Below are positions 1-11,886 of a DNA stretch of 64,000 bases, one piece after another. The position numbers and the translations under genes were made by a program. Under the pieces are notes generated by a model. The model did no database searches, was not told where the DNA came from, and saw only the letters and a list, made by a program, of their open reading frames with translations. Each line of letters starts with the position of its first letter. The stretch's first letter is position 1. Location: assembly GCF_010015445.1 (NCBI RefSeq), contig NC_053133.1, forward strand, positions 186,001-250,000. The letters run 5' to 3'. Source of the DNA: Perca fluviatilis (taxonomy: Eukaryota; Chordata; Actinopteri; Perciformes; Percidae).

Positions 1-122
1 TGGCTAGAGCTGACAAAGGAGGTAGCAGTTCATTTTCACACTCACAACATAACACAAACACATATGGACCTAACATATTTAAAAAAATGCAAGTAAAAAC
101 GGTTTTGTATGGCAGGGCACCT
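1..122. mobile_element. 3' end of a TTAA-type MITE
   Basis: The stretch ends in GGCAGGGCACCT followed by TTAA at 123-126. The same terminus closes the complete TTAA-flanked MITE at 46860-47460, so this is probably the right end of a family member that begins before the window. Only the last dozen or so bases were matched, so membership of the inner part is inferred. Confidence 0.4.
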
Positions 123-126
123 TTAA

Positions 127-556
127 TGTTCTGAATGTCAAATGAATCCCCTTTAAAGTCTGGCTAAAGCCCAGTGGTGAAATTAATGGTATGTTAAATT
201 GTATACGGTATAACAGATAAAGGTTTTGAATAGTACCTGGTATACCAGCATGACAAAGCTCAGAGTGGGAGTCATGTCTCATGTTTAAGTCTCCATACAG
301 TTCCCCAGAGGACTCTGCAGAAAACGACTGAGAGAGAGTCAGACATAGAGCAGACAATCAAAAGAAATAGACATCGGAGGAAGGGGGGTAAAGCTAAAAC
401 AAACCAGGAAATGAGAGTTGAGTTGGTTTAGTATAGTGTAGAAAAGATTGGTTGGCCAAGGCTTAATCGTGCACAAAACCGTGCAACCTTTTGGGAACGT
501 CTGCTACTTACTGTGGATTTGTCTGTTCTGAAACGGGTGTGTCAATAATGATTGCT
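127..556. other. no gene or repeat recognised
   Basis: Unassigned DNA. Short open frames here have no domain character. I see no RNA gene and no clear repeat. Confidence 0.5.
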
Positions 557-660
557 GTGGGCACCTGGGTAGCTCAGCTGGTAGAGCAGGTGCTAGTAAG
601 CTAATAAGTAGACAGAAGGGTCTACAATATGCGTTTGAAACTCAGCAGCAAAAACAGGTT
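557..660 (+). mobile_element. tRNA-derived SINE head, degenerate
   Basis: The block opens with GGGCACCTGGGTAGCTCAGC and continues with a Pol III A-box-like stretch (GTAGCTCAGCTGGTAGAGCA). About 60 bases on there is a decayed B-box-like TTTGAAACTC. This is the head type of common fish tRNA-derived SINEs. It is not a tRNA gene: no acceptor stem or full cloverleaf can be drawn and the B box is damaged. The 3' limit is approximate. Confidence 0.5.
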
Positions 661-752
661 AAAAAGACAAAGATAGAAGCTAAAGCCTACTGATCATAGT
701 GTAAAAGTGAACCACCACATCACCTGGAGCTCGAGATAGAAAAAGACAATGA

Positions 753-892
753 AATTAAGGGGAAACTTTGCCAATTTTCAACCGGTTGTGTCACTGCAGC
801 GTGAGCACAGTAACGTTACATGCAGCGTTGTTCATCTGCAGGCCCACGCTGCAGTGACATAACAGGTTGAAAATAGGCAGTTTCCTTTTAAT
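753..892. mobile_element. small palindromic MITE
   Basis: Two arms of about 47 bases (757-803 and 845-890) are near-perfect reverse complements, sharing CACTGCAGCGTG at their inner edges and GGAAACT near their outer edges. The spacer is about 40 bases. The outer flanks read AATTAA and TTAAT, so a TTAA-like target is possible. It has no coding content and the superfamily is not assigned. Confidence 0.6.
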
Positions 893-1279
893 GAGCAAAA
901 CTGTTTCTGTAATGCAAGGTAGGTCTTAATTCACTGTTACAAACAGTAGCTGTAGATGTAGATGTTCTGTACAGGTTTTTATATCTCCTTACAACTTCTT
1001 GGGTAATGAGTATCACTATTACATGTGCCCTAGACCCTAGAAACGTTTAACCATGACTAGGAAGGACGAGAAAGAGAAACTGAAACGGTTGCGTCAGAGT
1101 CAATGGAGCAGAGCCGTACAGTTGTCGGACCCTGGTTGGAGCTGGTTGAGACAAAGTCCTGTCCCTTGAATGCAGACTCGGCAACCATAGACAGAACAAC
1201 TATACAGCTCTACTCCATAAACTTGCAACATTGAAATGTGTTCTGAGACAAGTTGATGTTAAGTTTGTCACTTTGTCTT

Positions 1280-1705
1280 TAGTCTCGCATTGCCAGACCT
1301 ACATCCACAGCGCTGCGTAGAAGGGTCTGGCTAGTCCACACAGCATTCCGGGATGGGAGAAAAATGTGCTATGGTTTATTGGCATTTCTTTAAACCAATC
1401 ACAATCATCTTGGGCGACGCTAAGTGCCAGACGGAGCAACGGTGCCTCTGCAAAATAGCCTCGGGAAGGAACTTGTTTTGGTGGAACATCTACATTCTAG
1501 GGTTGTTTTAGTCGTGCAACAGAAAACTCAGATTGGACAGATAGTCTAGCTAGCTGTCTGGATTTACCCTTCAGAGATCTAAGGACCAGTTAACCAAACT
1601 CCTCATAAATCAACCGGAGTTTAAAATGCCACAAGCGGAATGTGACGGACAAGACCGAAACAAGGGACATCCGGTGGCATTTCCGGCAGCACCTGAACAA
1701 TCACG
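1280..1705. repeat. probable dispersed repeat, unassigned
   Basis: The block beginning AGTCTCGCATTGCCAGACC has the look of a fish dispersed non-autonomous DNA transposon, and I recognise the opening bases as recurrent in fish genomes. I found no matching inverted terminus at the far end, so boundaries and class are uncertain. Confidence 0.3.
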
Positions 1706-2740
1706 GAAATGAAAAACCCTTCGCCTCTTCCTATGTGTTCCCATGGTGTCTTTTACTGTACTCGCCATGGTTCAGAAATGATTCATGAAAATAGAACCCT
1801 GAGGGTACGACCTCAAAATTTGCCATGCAGCCGACAGTTGATGTTTTAGCTCACTGAACTGGAATTATGTCATTGTTATTCATTTCAGAGTGGCTTTTCA
1901 GTTTGAGAAACAGCAATTGTGATATGTTTACTGTCATGACTGATCTGTGTAGACCTTCTACACTGATTCCATTTGCTTTAGTTGTGGGATGATGTTACTG
2001 GCTCACTGTGATTTAGTAAGACTTTCTCTGTTTTGTTTACGCTTGGGGCATAGGCCCATATATTTTCTCTTTATTGATCTCTACAATGATTTATGGTTAG
2101 GTGGACAGCCAGACTCTTCTTCTGGGGATTTTTTTTATACAGTTTCACTACATTTTCTTCTGTTTCTGGGGGGTTTCATATGTTTATTGTCCCCACTGTT
2201 TGAGGTTAGAAAAGGCTGCAGGGCGGAAACAGCATGTTGGTATAATAAGTCTGAAAGCAAGAAATAATAATACTATCTAGTTGGTGAAAGTGCTCATTGT
2301 TGCTGTTCCCTCAGGGAAACACAACATTACAGTGTTAGATATTTCTTCAATGGTAAGACTTTCTATTCATGCTGTGAATAAGGATTTTGTTATTTTCACT
2401 TACTGAAAAATCAGGTACATTTACTTAGCAATAAGAAGCTGTTGAATGTGAGGTTTTTCAGTTGAAGCACAGTATGGAGTGTTGCATCTTAAATCAGTTG
2501 GTCAAGATGGTAATAATGTCAAGGGTTGAAAGCTGGATAATACTACACCTGCTCAATCTATGATAAATTCAGCAACAATGACACTGTTTTGTTCACAAAA
2601 CCTTTGAACCTTCTTCTCCATATAAGCAGCAGCTAAGGCTCATGGGTATTATAGTATATAGAGCCATCTGTCATGCCAAACTGCCAAAACACAATTTATT
2701 ACTAACAAAGTTAAAATATTTAAAACTGATGGTGATAGCT
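1706..2740. other. no gene recognised
   Basis: AT-rich sequence with short open frames (for example 1989-2267, 92 codons) that show no domain, signal or repeat relationship. I see nothing I can name. Confidence 0.5.
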
Positions 2741-3867
2741 TTAAAGGTACAATATGTAACTTTTCTGCATTCAAATGTCTAAAAACGACCATACCTATAT
2801 TATATATTTTTTTGAGTTGTGTAGTTACACTATCCCAAATGTTTCCATCAAATGGCAAACCCAGAGAAATCTGTTATTTTATTTTCAGACACGTCACGTT
2901 TCATTTAGTCACCCGTCAGTGGCGTCATATAACCTTTCACCATCTAGTTACTCGTAACTTCCGTCAAAACACGGGCACACAGATGCTACATTCGAGAGTA
3001 ATTGTAAATCATACAATGTCACAGAAAAAACTACTGGTAACACTGCTTTTTCTGCCAAAAGGCATCATTTTGTGATTAATTATATGCCACTTTGCAACAC
3101 AGTAATACAGCAGAAACCTTATTTATTGATACATATCAATATTATGTGGCAATGCGAATGGGATAGATGACACTCAGGGATTTTAAGATTTCCGACAACG
3201 CCACTTGGGATAGGCCCAAGACCTTTAGAGCACACAGGTTCGTTCCACTCTATAAGCAAAACACGTGGTTCCCAGTTTATAAAAATATTTTATTTTAATA
3301 AAATGTATATAGATATATATTACCATAAAATTTTGCATGCATCACAAATAAGAAAAAGAAAAACCTAATCAGGGGCTGAGGCCTACTGGTGGGAAGAGCA
3401 GGTGAAGGGGAAGGAGAATTAATAAAACAAAATTAAAGAAAAAGGGTTCACCCAGACACACAGTGATGTCACCAAATCCAAGGAAACACGGCACACAAGA
3501 AGGAAGACCACCACCACCCACGTCACCAGCACCACCACCAGCCTGCAGCCACTGGAAAGGACAAACAAGAGGTTACAACAGAATTAAACCCAAAAATGTA
3601 CAACAAAACGTACAACATAAAACAGGAAATAATTCAAAAAATCAGCTTAACAAAACAATTTACTTAGTCCAAACAATAAAGTAAAGAAACCAATTGACTT
3701 AATTCAAACAATAATAACGTAAAGAAAACAAAACAATTTACTTAATTCAAATGATAAAGTAAAGAAAACAAAACAAAGTAATACAAACTAAAGGATTAAC
3801 TCCTCAGTCATTTGGCTAAAATTAAAGAACTAAACAGGTTAAAAGTCTGGTGTGGGCAATCCACCAT

Positions 3868-3901
3868 GCCCTCTTTCTCGTGGGGGCACGAGAAAGAGGG
3901 C
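3868..3901. other. perfect 15-bp stem, 4-nt loop hairpin
   Basis: The arms 3868-3882 and 3887-3901 are exact reverse complements around a GGGG loop. It lies inside the TTAA-flanked element. It could be a palindrome of the element itself or a cruciform-forming site; nothing shows transcription. Confidence 0.7.
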
Positions 3902-4891
3902 CGCAGTTATATACTGCCGCCCTAGTGGTAAGCAGGCGCAATTAACTGCAGCAAGACAACCCTATTTCTATGCTGCTACAATTAATTCAGCTTAATGTTA
4001 CTACAATGTATGTGCTGGTTGACAAGTAGCTAACGTTAATGCTAGCTAATGCTTGGTGGATAACATTATAGGGTTACAACATCGTTGTACACGCTCATAA
4101 AGTTATTAGTAGTATGATTGTTTTAACCATGGATAAAAGCAGTACTGCGCTAACTCACGAATAAGTTCACTAGTAACGTTAACGTTAGCTGTATAGATAG
4201 ATGATTAATCTAATGCTAATTTAGCCAGCTAGCACACTCTGGTCTGCCTGCCTCACTCCCCCGGCACAAAGAGACTTCATTCGGGGTGATAGCTGACAAC
4301 ACAGCCGGGACATGTAGCAATAGCTAGTTACCGTTAGCCCCAGCCGGTGCCAGCCGGGTGCTTACGACGCTAACGGCAGTTTAATAAAGCGTCGGGAAAC
4401 CCCGGCATTCTAGTCACAACATCGGCCATCCTTAATGTTAGCAAGCTACGTCTCCGTTAGCACTACCGGTGTTTGTACCGAAAAATCTCCTCCCTGCCGA
4501 ATTTCTCCCCCCTTCGCATTTTGCTGTCTTTACAGTTAGCTAGCTAAATTAACCCAACAAAAGGTGGGTTAAGCACCAAAATGAATAGTTAAGATTACAG
4601 AAAAGTAAAGGGGGAGATCGGGCAGCTGGGAGATGTTCTCCTGCTGCTGACAACGGCAATTGAGCATCATTGCCTTCCTGGAGATTCCCCCTGCAGTCCC
4701 CAACCACACCCGTCTCTCAGCCTCGTTGAGTAGCTAGCTAGCGTTACAACAAACCCCGTCCGCCCGGTAAAATCCAAAACGTGACATTGGCATGTGAAAT
4801 ATACTGTGATAGTGTGGTCTAAAACCTGCTAACGTTAGCCACTAATGTTAGCTTGCTGGCTCACTAGCTAACTGGTCAGCTAGCTACCAAT

Positions 4892-7800
4892 CAGGGGCGG
4901 AGCCAGACAATATGAACATTCGGGGCTTAGCCCAAACCTAGGGCGGTCCGGGAGCATGCTCCCCCGGTGGAGATTTTTTTCCCCAATTACGTCAGCTAAT
5001 GCATTTTTCAGGCTGTTTTTTTTTTTTGTCGTCTTCTATTTCTTCTGCGGCAACATAAGGCTGTATCGAAGTGGCTTTAATTGAGCGAATCTGTCAATAA
5101 CGCTGTCAGGGTTGATGTCATTCAAATTGTCCTTTTCAATTGACATGATGGCCAAGTCGTTGAGCCTGTCTTGACCCATGGTGTTCCTTAACCATGTATG
5201 AAGACGGCGCAACGCACTGAAGGAGCGTTCACAGCTGCAGTTGCTTACTGGAATCGTCAGGGCAACTTGGAAGAGAACCTTCAGGCTGGGAAACATGTCT
5301 TCATCAAGCAGTTGGAACACAGTGGAGGTGTCAGGGACTGTCTCTTTCTCCATCATTCTATTGATTAAACTTTGAGCCACTAGGAGTTCTTCTGGCTTCA
5401 ACTGAATCTTATAATGGGAAGCAAGGCTTTTGAGGGCTTCTTCAGAGAGAAAGGTCTCTGTGGTTGGGTTGCAAGCATGAATACCTGACATAAGTGCTTC
5501 TCCCAGACCTGAAAACCGGTGTGTGAGTTCCTCTACCGTCCTGTCCAGGCATGGATAAAAAAAGCTGTTGTCTGAATTCATCTGAGGTGGTCAGATTGGA
5601 GGTTGACCCACAGGCTGACTCCACCACAAAACCATCATATCTTTTTTGTTTTTGCCTGGGACAAACAGGGAGCTGGATGTCATTTGCCTCACATAAGGCC
5701 ATGGCCCTCCTGAACACATCTTCACCACCAGAGTCTGTGCGGAGCTCTGTCAAAGTTTTAAGGACTGCCGTCTTGTATTGAACTGCTTTGCTCAAGTCCA
5801 AACCCTGCAGGTACCGGTGTAGACCTTCAGTTATGCCGAGGAGTTTGGAAAACATCACAAGCATGTAGAGTGTCTTTGTCTTGCAGAGATTTGACCGGAT
5901 CCCTAGGGCCATGGATGTGTTCATGTTGCTGAGACACGCTAAAATGGCAGAATCGTTGTTCAAGACAGCATTGACAGACCTCACCTGGCACGCCCATCTT
6001 GTTGTGGAGAGCTGTACAAGTTCAGATGGCCTTAATCCAAGTTCTTTCTGGATTTCTATGAACTTTTGTGGTTCTCAAGTGAGTTGCTGAAAAATGTGTA
6101 CACATTCTCCGGCAGCTCAAAGAATGCGGTAGCTTCAGGTATAGCTTTGAATGTATAGCACAGAACAAGGTTGAGTTCATGTGCATAGCAGTGCACATAC
6201 ACTGCTTCAGGGTGTCGCTCTCTGAAGCGGGCTTGGACACCACCCACTGCTCCACTCATGACAGATGCCCCATCAGAGGCTTGTGCAACACACAGTAGGT
6301 CACCCAAGTTGTGTGACTGTAGCATTGCCTCTATCTCATCTGCAATGGACTTTGCATCAAAGCTCTTTAACCTCCGAAGCCCAAGAAAACACTCTCGCAC
6401 TACGCCCTTTTGCGTAACAAAACGCACACAGACTGCAAGCTGCTCTGTGCATCTGTCTCTGGCCTCGTCTGCCATCACAGAGTACATCTTTGCAATCTTC
6501 ATTTGCTTGATGATGCTTTCTGTGATTTCTTGTGAAATGCTGGTTATCATTTCATTTTGGGAAAAATGAGAGAGGTAAGTGGTATGAGAAGGGGGAGTAT
6601 ATTCTTGTAGAAATGGGTCAAATTGTTTAAGAGCTTCATACATTCAATAAAGTTGCCTTGATTCTGGCTAGATTCCTGCTCATCATGCCCCCGGAATGGG
6701 ATGCCTTGTTTTCCTAAAAAGGTGGTTGCTGCCACAATACGGTGAAGGTACTGGCGCCTATCTGAGATTTCTGTTGCACTAGCAGTTTTCAGCTGCTCAA
6801 TTACATCCCCATGAGGTTTTGTGCTTTTAAAACTCTGCTAGCATGTCATGGTGGAAATGTGGAGGGCACTTCTTTCATGCTCCCGGAAGGATTCCAAAGC
6901 CCTCTTCCAATTTGAAAACCCAGAGCAACTGAGTGCATCTTTATTAGCGCGAATGTTTTGCCTTCCGTACAGGCGACATGAAAAACTAAATGTGCAGTTT
7001 CTGGTTACAGAGTACTCCAGCCATTTAAATTGCTCAAACCATGTCTTGTTAAATGCTCTTTGTTAAGCTCCAAACTGGCTGAGGGGGTACTGTGGGAGAT
7101 GAACCTGCTTTGGGCCACTTTCCGGAGTCCCTAGATCACTAACTGCAGTTAATCCACCTGCTGTCCCTTGCTGTGATGCCTGTCCTTCCTCTTCCCTAGC
7201 TGACTCATCTGTGTGACAAAAAAAATATTTTGTTCTAAAATTCTAATACATTTGTACTGGAGTTTTGATTTACATGAGCTGTAAGCCCTTATCATCAAGA
7301 TTAAAACAATAAAAGGCTTGAAATATTTTACTTTTTATGTAATGAATGTAGAATATATTAAAGATTTACTTTTTAAATTACAGTATGGGGGGGATAAAAA
7401 CACTTTTGATGATATTGTGATATTGATGCATCTGTACTTGGAATTGTTGTCATCAGGAGGAGGAAATAAACTTTCTCATGTCTTTATCACTATATTTCTC
7501 AATTAGTCTCTCTTCCTATCCCACTAATGTGCCGAGATTAGCTGTAAAACATGCCCTGAGATAACTTAGCATTTGATACAAGCTGTGTGTTTCAGTTTTA
7601 CGAGTGCCCCCCAACCCCCCTACCCCACTGTGTACATGACAAATCATCAGACGAATCATCCGCCCATCTCTATTACCAACTAATTTCTCTTAATAACTAA
7701 TAATGTTAACTCGCTAGCTAGCCAGCAATACAGTCACTTAACTCAAGTGTTACAACAGCGGATTCACAAACCTGCAAAACTTGTCCGCGGTTCACTCTCC

Positions 7801-8135
7801 GGCCGGTGAGGTCTGTTAGTGTTCCTGTTCGTGTTTTGTATAAAAAAACTTAGTTATATCCATAACTATAACATGACAACAGCCCGCCTCATACTGTCTA
7901 TGCTGCCAGCCCCTGATGACAAGTTAACGACGAAGAAGATTTATATTCTTCTTCGTTAGTTTTTATTGGCAGTTGGCAAACAAGCTGAGTGATGCGCGGT
8001 AATAGAGCTTTTGTTTAATTTTTTGCCGCTCCAGTCAGAAAGACTGAGAGAGGAAATGAAGTTATTTTAAAAAACCTAAAAGATTCGGGGCTTTTGACAA
8101 AACATTCGGGGCTTAAGCCCAATTAGCCACCGATG
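4892..8135 (-). mobile_element. hAT transposon, 3.24 kb, with 8-bp target duplication
   Basis: The element starts CAGGGGCGGAGCCA and ends, read inward from the right, CATCGGTGGCTA. It is flanked by an exact 8-bp duplication CTACCAAT at 4884-4891 and 8136-8143. Eight-base duplications and CA-type termini are hallmarks of hAT. The subterminal bases CATTCGGGGCTTA recur at both ends (about 4917 and 8103). It carries a broken ZMYM1-like transposase on the minus strand and is inserted in the TTAA-flanked element 2745-8232. Confidence 0.9.
5036..7050 (-). pseudogene. hAT transposase, ZMYM1/TTF-finger type, frameshifted
   Basis: Read on the minus strand from about 7050 there is a TTF-type zinc finger region (WFEQFKWLEYS, then a Cys-rich stretch with CRLYGRQN) at 6846-7047. 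Next come the RNase-H-fold core (first acidic motif MADEARD, second AQASDGASVMSG, then YVHCYAHELNLVL at 6056-6643) and the C-terminal dimerisation region (CSCERSFSALRRLHTW) near 5200-5260. The three acidic residues expected of hAT are visible. The frame changes at least three times, around 5450-5580, 5985-6055 and 6550-6640, and no single start can be chosen. It sits in the hAT element that would have been mobilised by it. Similarity to vertebrate ZMYM1-like proteins is expected because those proteins share hAT ancestry; this copy is decayed and not a host gene. Confidence 0.85.
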
Positions 8136-8252
8136 CTACCAATACAGATTGAATCAAGAAAAAACTTAATTATGTTGGGGAAATTGTTTTGGTTGAGAGA
8201 CCCCTAGCGGCAGAAAGTTACATATTGTACGTTTAACCTATTGCATGGTTAA

Positions 8253-8323
8253 AGGGGTGATAGAATGCAAAACCTTGTTTTAGACCTTAAGGAAATACCC
8301 AATATAATCATTCTATCACCCCT
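8253..8323. mobile_element. 71-bp MITE of the AGGGGTGATAGAATG family
   Basis: A minimal element with TTAA on both sides (8249-8252 and 8324-8327) and inverted termini AGGGGTGATAGAATG. Its left inner bases (GCAAAACC) match the left end of the 2.4-kb copy at 34614-37032, and its right inner bases (ATACCCAATATAATCATTC) match that copy's right end. It is therefore an internally deleted derivative that keeps only the two tips. Confidence 0.85.
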
Positions 8324-8327
8324 TTAA

Positions 8328-9533
8328 ACCTGCAATGATAGATTCTTTTTGGCCACTTGGGGGCCAAACATTGATAGTTTAAAGCAGCTGTACTCAAAAT
8401 ACTGAAAATAACTTAATTCTGGGCTGGGCTTTGCCTTCACACAGCTCTTAATGGCATCTGATTGACATTCAGAGTCTGGACCAGGAATGGCTGCACACTG
8501 CTCTCGCCTCTCACGTGACAAGCTAACATGGAGCTGGTTTAGCTGTAATCCCAGTGGCTAGCTGAAAGCTAACAAAGGCAAAAACAGAAGCCTGGCGAGC
8601 TCTGCACGAAGGGACGGGCCAACAGTTTCAACACCCCGTTCTCATTTCCAGGTTGTCAAATACCGATGCCGACGGGAGGGACTCACTTGCACTCTCATTG
8701 GCTACAAAAACTAAGAAAAGAGAAGTTCGGATTACAACACACACAGAGAGTGTGACTTAATTCACTGCTCAGGATGCCATTACTCCACTACATCTTTACA
8801 TAGCAAATATTTGTTTACTGCTATATTATTGTTCTGAATGTCGAGTACATGACCTTATATGTAATATGGAAAACTTGTCAGCAAGCAGTTGCTTATTTGC
8901 ACACCAAGTAGCCTAGTTATGGAGCAACTTCATCATTGATTTGTGTCATGGCTCTAACTGGCTGCATTTCATTAGGTGTTCAACATGCCCTCGTTCACTT
9001 CCCCTCAGCACTTGCCCTCGAGGGAATTGTATAAGCCATTATAAGTGTCATTCCATTTGTCTGAAAAACTGAAGTGAACTTGATGAGATCGGCCCTTGGA
9101 GGGCTGAGGGAGCGAGTCAACAACGATGGCCACTCCAGAGGTGGATGTCACCCACAATGCATTGCAATTATGCATTTGGTGCAAAAATACATCCAGGATT
9201 AGGTTACAGTAATGTACAACCGGTAAAAGTGTAGAAGGAAAAGATGAATAAATACATTTTGGCTTCGTTAGTTTCTTAGTAAACCTCATTGATAGCTTGA
9301 TATTCTACTGAAAAATGCAGGTTAATATAACTAATGTCAGTTCATGTTTACTCTTTGTTGTGCTTGTGTGATTTCTTTATTCACAACATTATCTGTAAAT
9401 GCACAGAATAAATTCAGTTTTTTTCAAAATATTATAAACCTGTAGCAATAATAATTATGATCAATCATGATACAGATCACAAACTTTGTAAATCAGAAAC
9501 TCATGCAGCTGATTACCAAGCCTTATCAAAATG
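8328..9533. other. no gene recognised
   Basis: Unassigned DNA between two transposon clusters. Short minus-strand frames at 8324-8521 and 9005-9289 have no recognisable domain. Confidence 0.5.
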
Positions 9534-10629
9534 CAGGGCTCTAGAGTGCGACCAATGTGGTCATACATGCGACCAAAATTTGTAAGGGTGTGACTAAAAA
9601 TGTTCCTAGGTCGCACCGGGTGCACTTAATGTCCTCGCATGGCTGCGGGAAGTGGGGCGCTGAGGGTGCTGCAGCACCCCCTATTGGGGAGAGGGAGATT
9701 TTTTTTAAATGTATTAAAAATATTTTGAACATTTTATAAATTCCATATGAATATTTTAGGAAACTGACACACCATAGGCTATTACTTGTATTTTGGATTT
9801 TAATGGATTTTAATTTCATTATTTTGAGGCCTAATCAACACAGGTTCGGAAGTTACGTTGTCAACGTCAGGCAGGCAGGCTAGTGGTCGCCAAGTAAAGA
9901 GGTTTCCCGCTCGTTCCATGCAGCATACATCCATCCATGGCAGCAGCAGAGTAAATTTACATAGTCTAATGACAGAAACGAGGAGGAAATATGGCACAGA
10001 AATGGATTTCAGATTTTTTTGGAAAACTACCACCAGTGAAGAAGAACACTATCTGCGCCAGGATTTTGATTGTAGGTGGGCCTCCAGAAAACTGGATGGG
10101 CCAGTTAAAATAGGCCAAAAAAAACGGGTTCCCCCTGCATACAGACAGCCAGACACTAACGATAACATTAGCCTAACTGTTAGCCTACTTGCCTTGCTGG
10201 TGTGAGGGTGGCTACGGGGGGACTTGATGGGGAGAGGGCGGCCGAGCAGGATGGTAACTTGTCACTTGTAATCGCGTTACTTAAAATGTCCTCCTCCTGC
10301 TCCTCGGAGCGTTTCTTGCTGAATTTAAATGAAAACAAGTTGCTTTGTGTTTCATATTAGCTAATAGCTACGGTCTGTGTCTGTCTCATTGAGCTAGCTT
10401 GAAAAGCTTGCGCGTAAACGTCCTTCATTTCATTGGATCACTTGCTGGTGACGATGCAGCCTGTGGGCGGGCTTAAGAGTCCACACGTGGGGTAGGAGCC
10501 GCTGATTGGCTGAGAAGCTTTCACTCAAAGTTTTCCTCGGGCTGCTTATTGGATGAACTGCTAGACTGAAAATCACTCACTATTCACTATAGACCTGGGT
10601 CAAAATGGGCGGGCCCAGACCTAAAATGG

Positions 10630-11886
10630 GTGGACCCAGGCCCACCTGGGCTCAATGGTAGTGCCGCGGGTGCCGCAACCATGACAACGGAGAGCAGCCT
10701 GAGTGAGGAGACTGTCCGCCTGCCTCTGCCTGCAGTTGCACCAGCAGGCCCAGCCCCAGCACCCGTGATTGGATTAGACGAGCCCTTCCAGCCAACATCC
10801 AGTTTCAAATTTCCTGCACGGCATTGTGGTAATGAAACTTTCTCACGTTCTGTGGCACCGGCTTGGTTTGCTAGATGGCAGTGGCTTCATTATGTGGAAG
10901 AGACTGATCATATTTTGTGTTTTGTTTGCCTGAAAGCAGTCGGAAAAAAAGTCATACCTAGAGACAAATTTAAGAAAGACAACCCCTTCGTGAATGCCGA
11001 CTTTTCAAATTGGCACTGAAAAATTTAACAAGCATGAGAAATCAGAGTTGCACAGCGAGTCAATACAAAAGTTGGCCGCTTTGGATAACGTCCCCATAGA
11101 TGCTTGCTTATCCAGCGCTCATGCCAGAAAGCAGGCTACTGCCCGACACTGTTTGGAGCTTCTCTTCAGGACCACCCAATTCCTTGGCAGCAAGGGAATT
11201 GCCTTCAGGGGCGACACAGCACGCGAAGGAATACTGTATGAATTGATGCTGGAGTGCACCTATGATCTCCCTGAAGAAAGAAAGTGGATAGAAGGAAGAG
11301 ACAACTGGATGTCGGACACTATACAAAATTAAATAATTGAAAAGTTTGCTCATGCTATCCAGAGGGAAATTGTTGCCCGCTCATCGCACTGCCGATTTTA
11401 TGGCCTCACAGCTGATGGTACAACTGACATTAGTACCACTGAGCAGTTCTCCTGCAGTCTGAAATATGTTGACAGCAGCTTGGAGCCTCACACTGTGTTT
11501 TTGGGATTTTATAACGCCCGGGACAGCACTAGAGAAACTCTTTTCAGTTGCATCAAGGATATTTTTTTAAGACTAAACATCCCCATTGAACACATCACAG
11601 GATTTTGTTTTGAAGGAGCTAATATGTCAGGGTGTTTTTCAGGCATGCAAGCTTGGCTTAAAGAGTTAAACCCGCACTCACTTTATGTGCATTGCAGCAA
11701 CCACTCACTGGATTTGATTCTCCAAGAAGCTGCGCGGGAAGTGAGTCTTGTGGCCGATACTTTGAACTTTGTTCAGGGTGTCTCATCTGTGGTAAGAGTC
11801 ATCAAAGCGAAAACAGCTCTACCAATTGTTTTTTGGCTGTGATGAGGTTGCTGTCAACATCTTAGGCCTTTGCCCGACAAGGTGGT
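10630..11886 (+). pseudogene. hAT transposase (ZMYM1-like), 5' part, split by an insertion
   Basis: Frame 10630-11019 carries a TTF-type zinc finger (FARWQWLHYVEETDHILCFVC). The reading shifts at about 11000 into KFNKHEKSELHSES and LLFRTTQFLGSKGIAFRG. The core follows with the first acidic motif LTADGTTDIS near 11408-11440, and the second site reads FCFEGANMSG, where an Asp is usual, so the catalytic triad is altered. YVHCSNHSLDLIL follows, then GLCPTRW at about 11868-11885. There the reading is cut by the IS630-like element and resumes at 17519. Stops lie near 11328-11335. Its own termini were not securely found; the GGTGCTGCAGCACCCC at about 9668-9683 may be near its left end. Confidence 0.85.

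Larger units (their letters stand above)
2745..8232. mobile_element. TTAA-flanked DNA transposon, host of a hAT insertion
   Basis: The left end reads TTAA (2741-2744) then AGGTACAATATGTAAC; the right end is its inverse followed by TTAA (8233-8236). TTAA duplications are the mark of piggyBac and Kolobok superfamilies. Without the hAT insertion at 4892-8135 the element is about 2.2 kb. No transposase of its own was recognised, so it is probably non-autonomous. It contains a perfect hairpin at 3868-3901 and an A-rich stretch at about 3560-3840. The choice between piggyBac and Kolobok is open. Confidence 0.7.

Noticed and set aside
559..594. Possible tRNA gene
   Set aside because: Only the A-box half is present, with a decayed B box and no acceptor stem; a SINE head fits better.
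1989..2267. 92-codon hydrophobic frame
   Set aside because: No start context, no domain and no neighbouring exon; length is within chance for this composition.
3463..3684. Pro-rich 73-codon frame
   Set aside because: Lies in A-rich non-coding transposon sequence; no conserved features.
9841..10205. 115-codon plus-strand frame as a gene
   Set aside because: Part of transposon sequence between the shell end and the hAT transposase; at most a remnant first exon in another frame.
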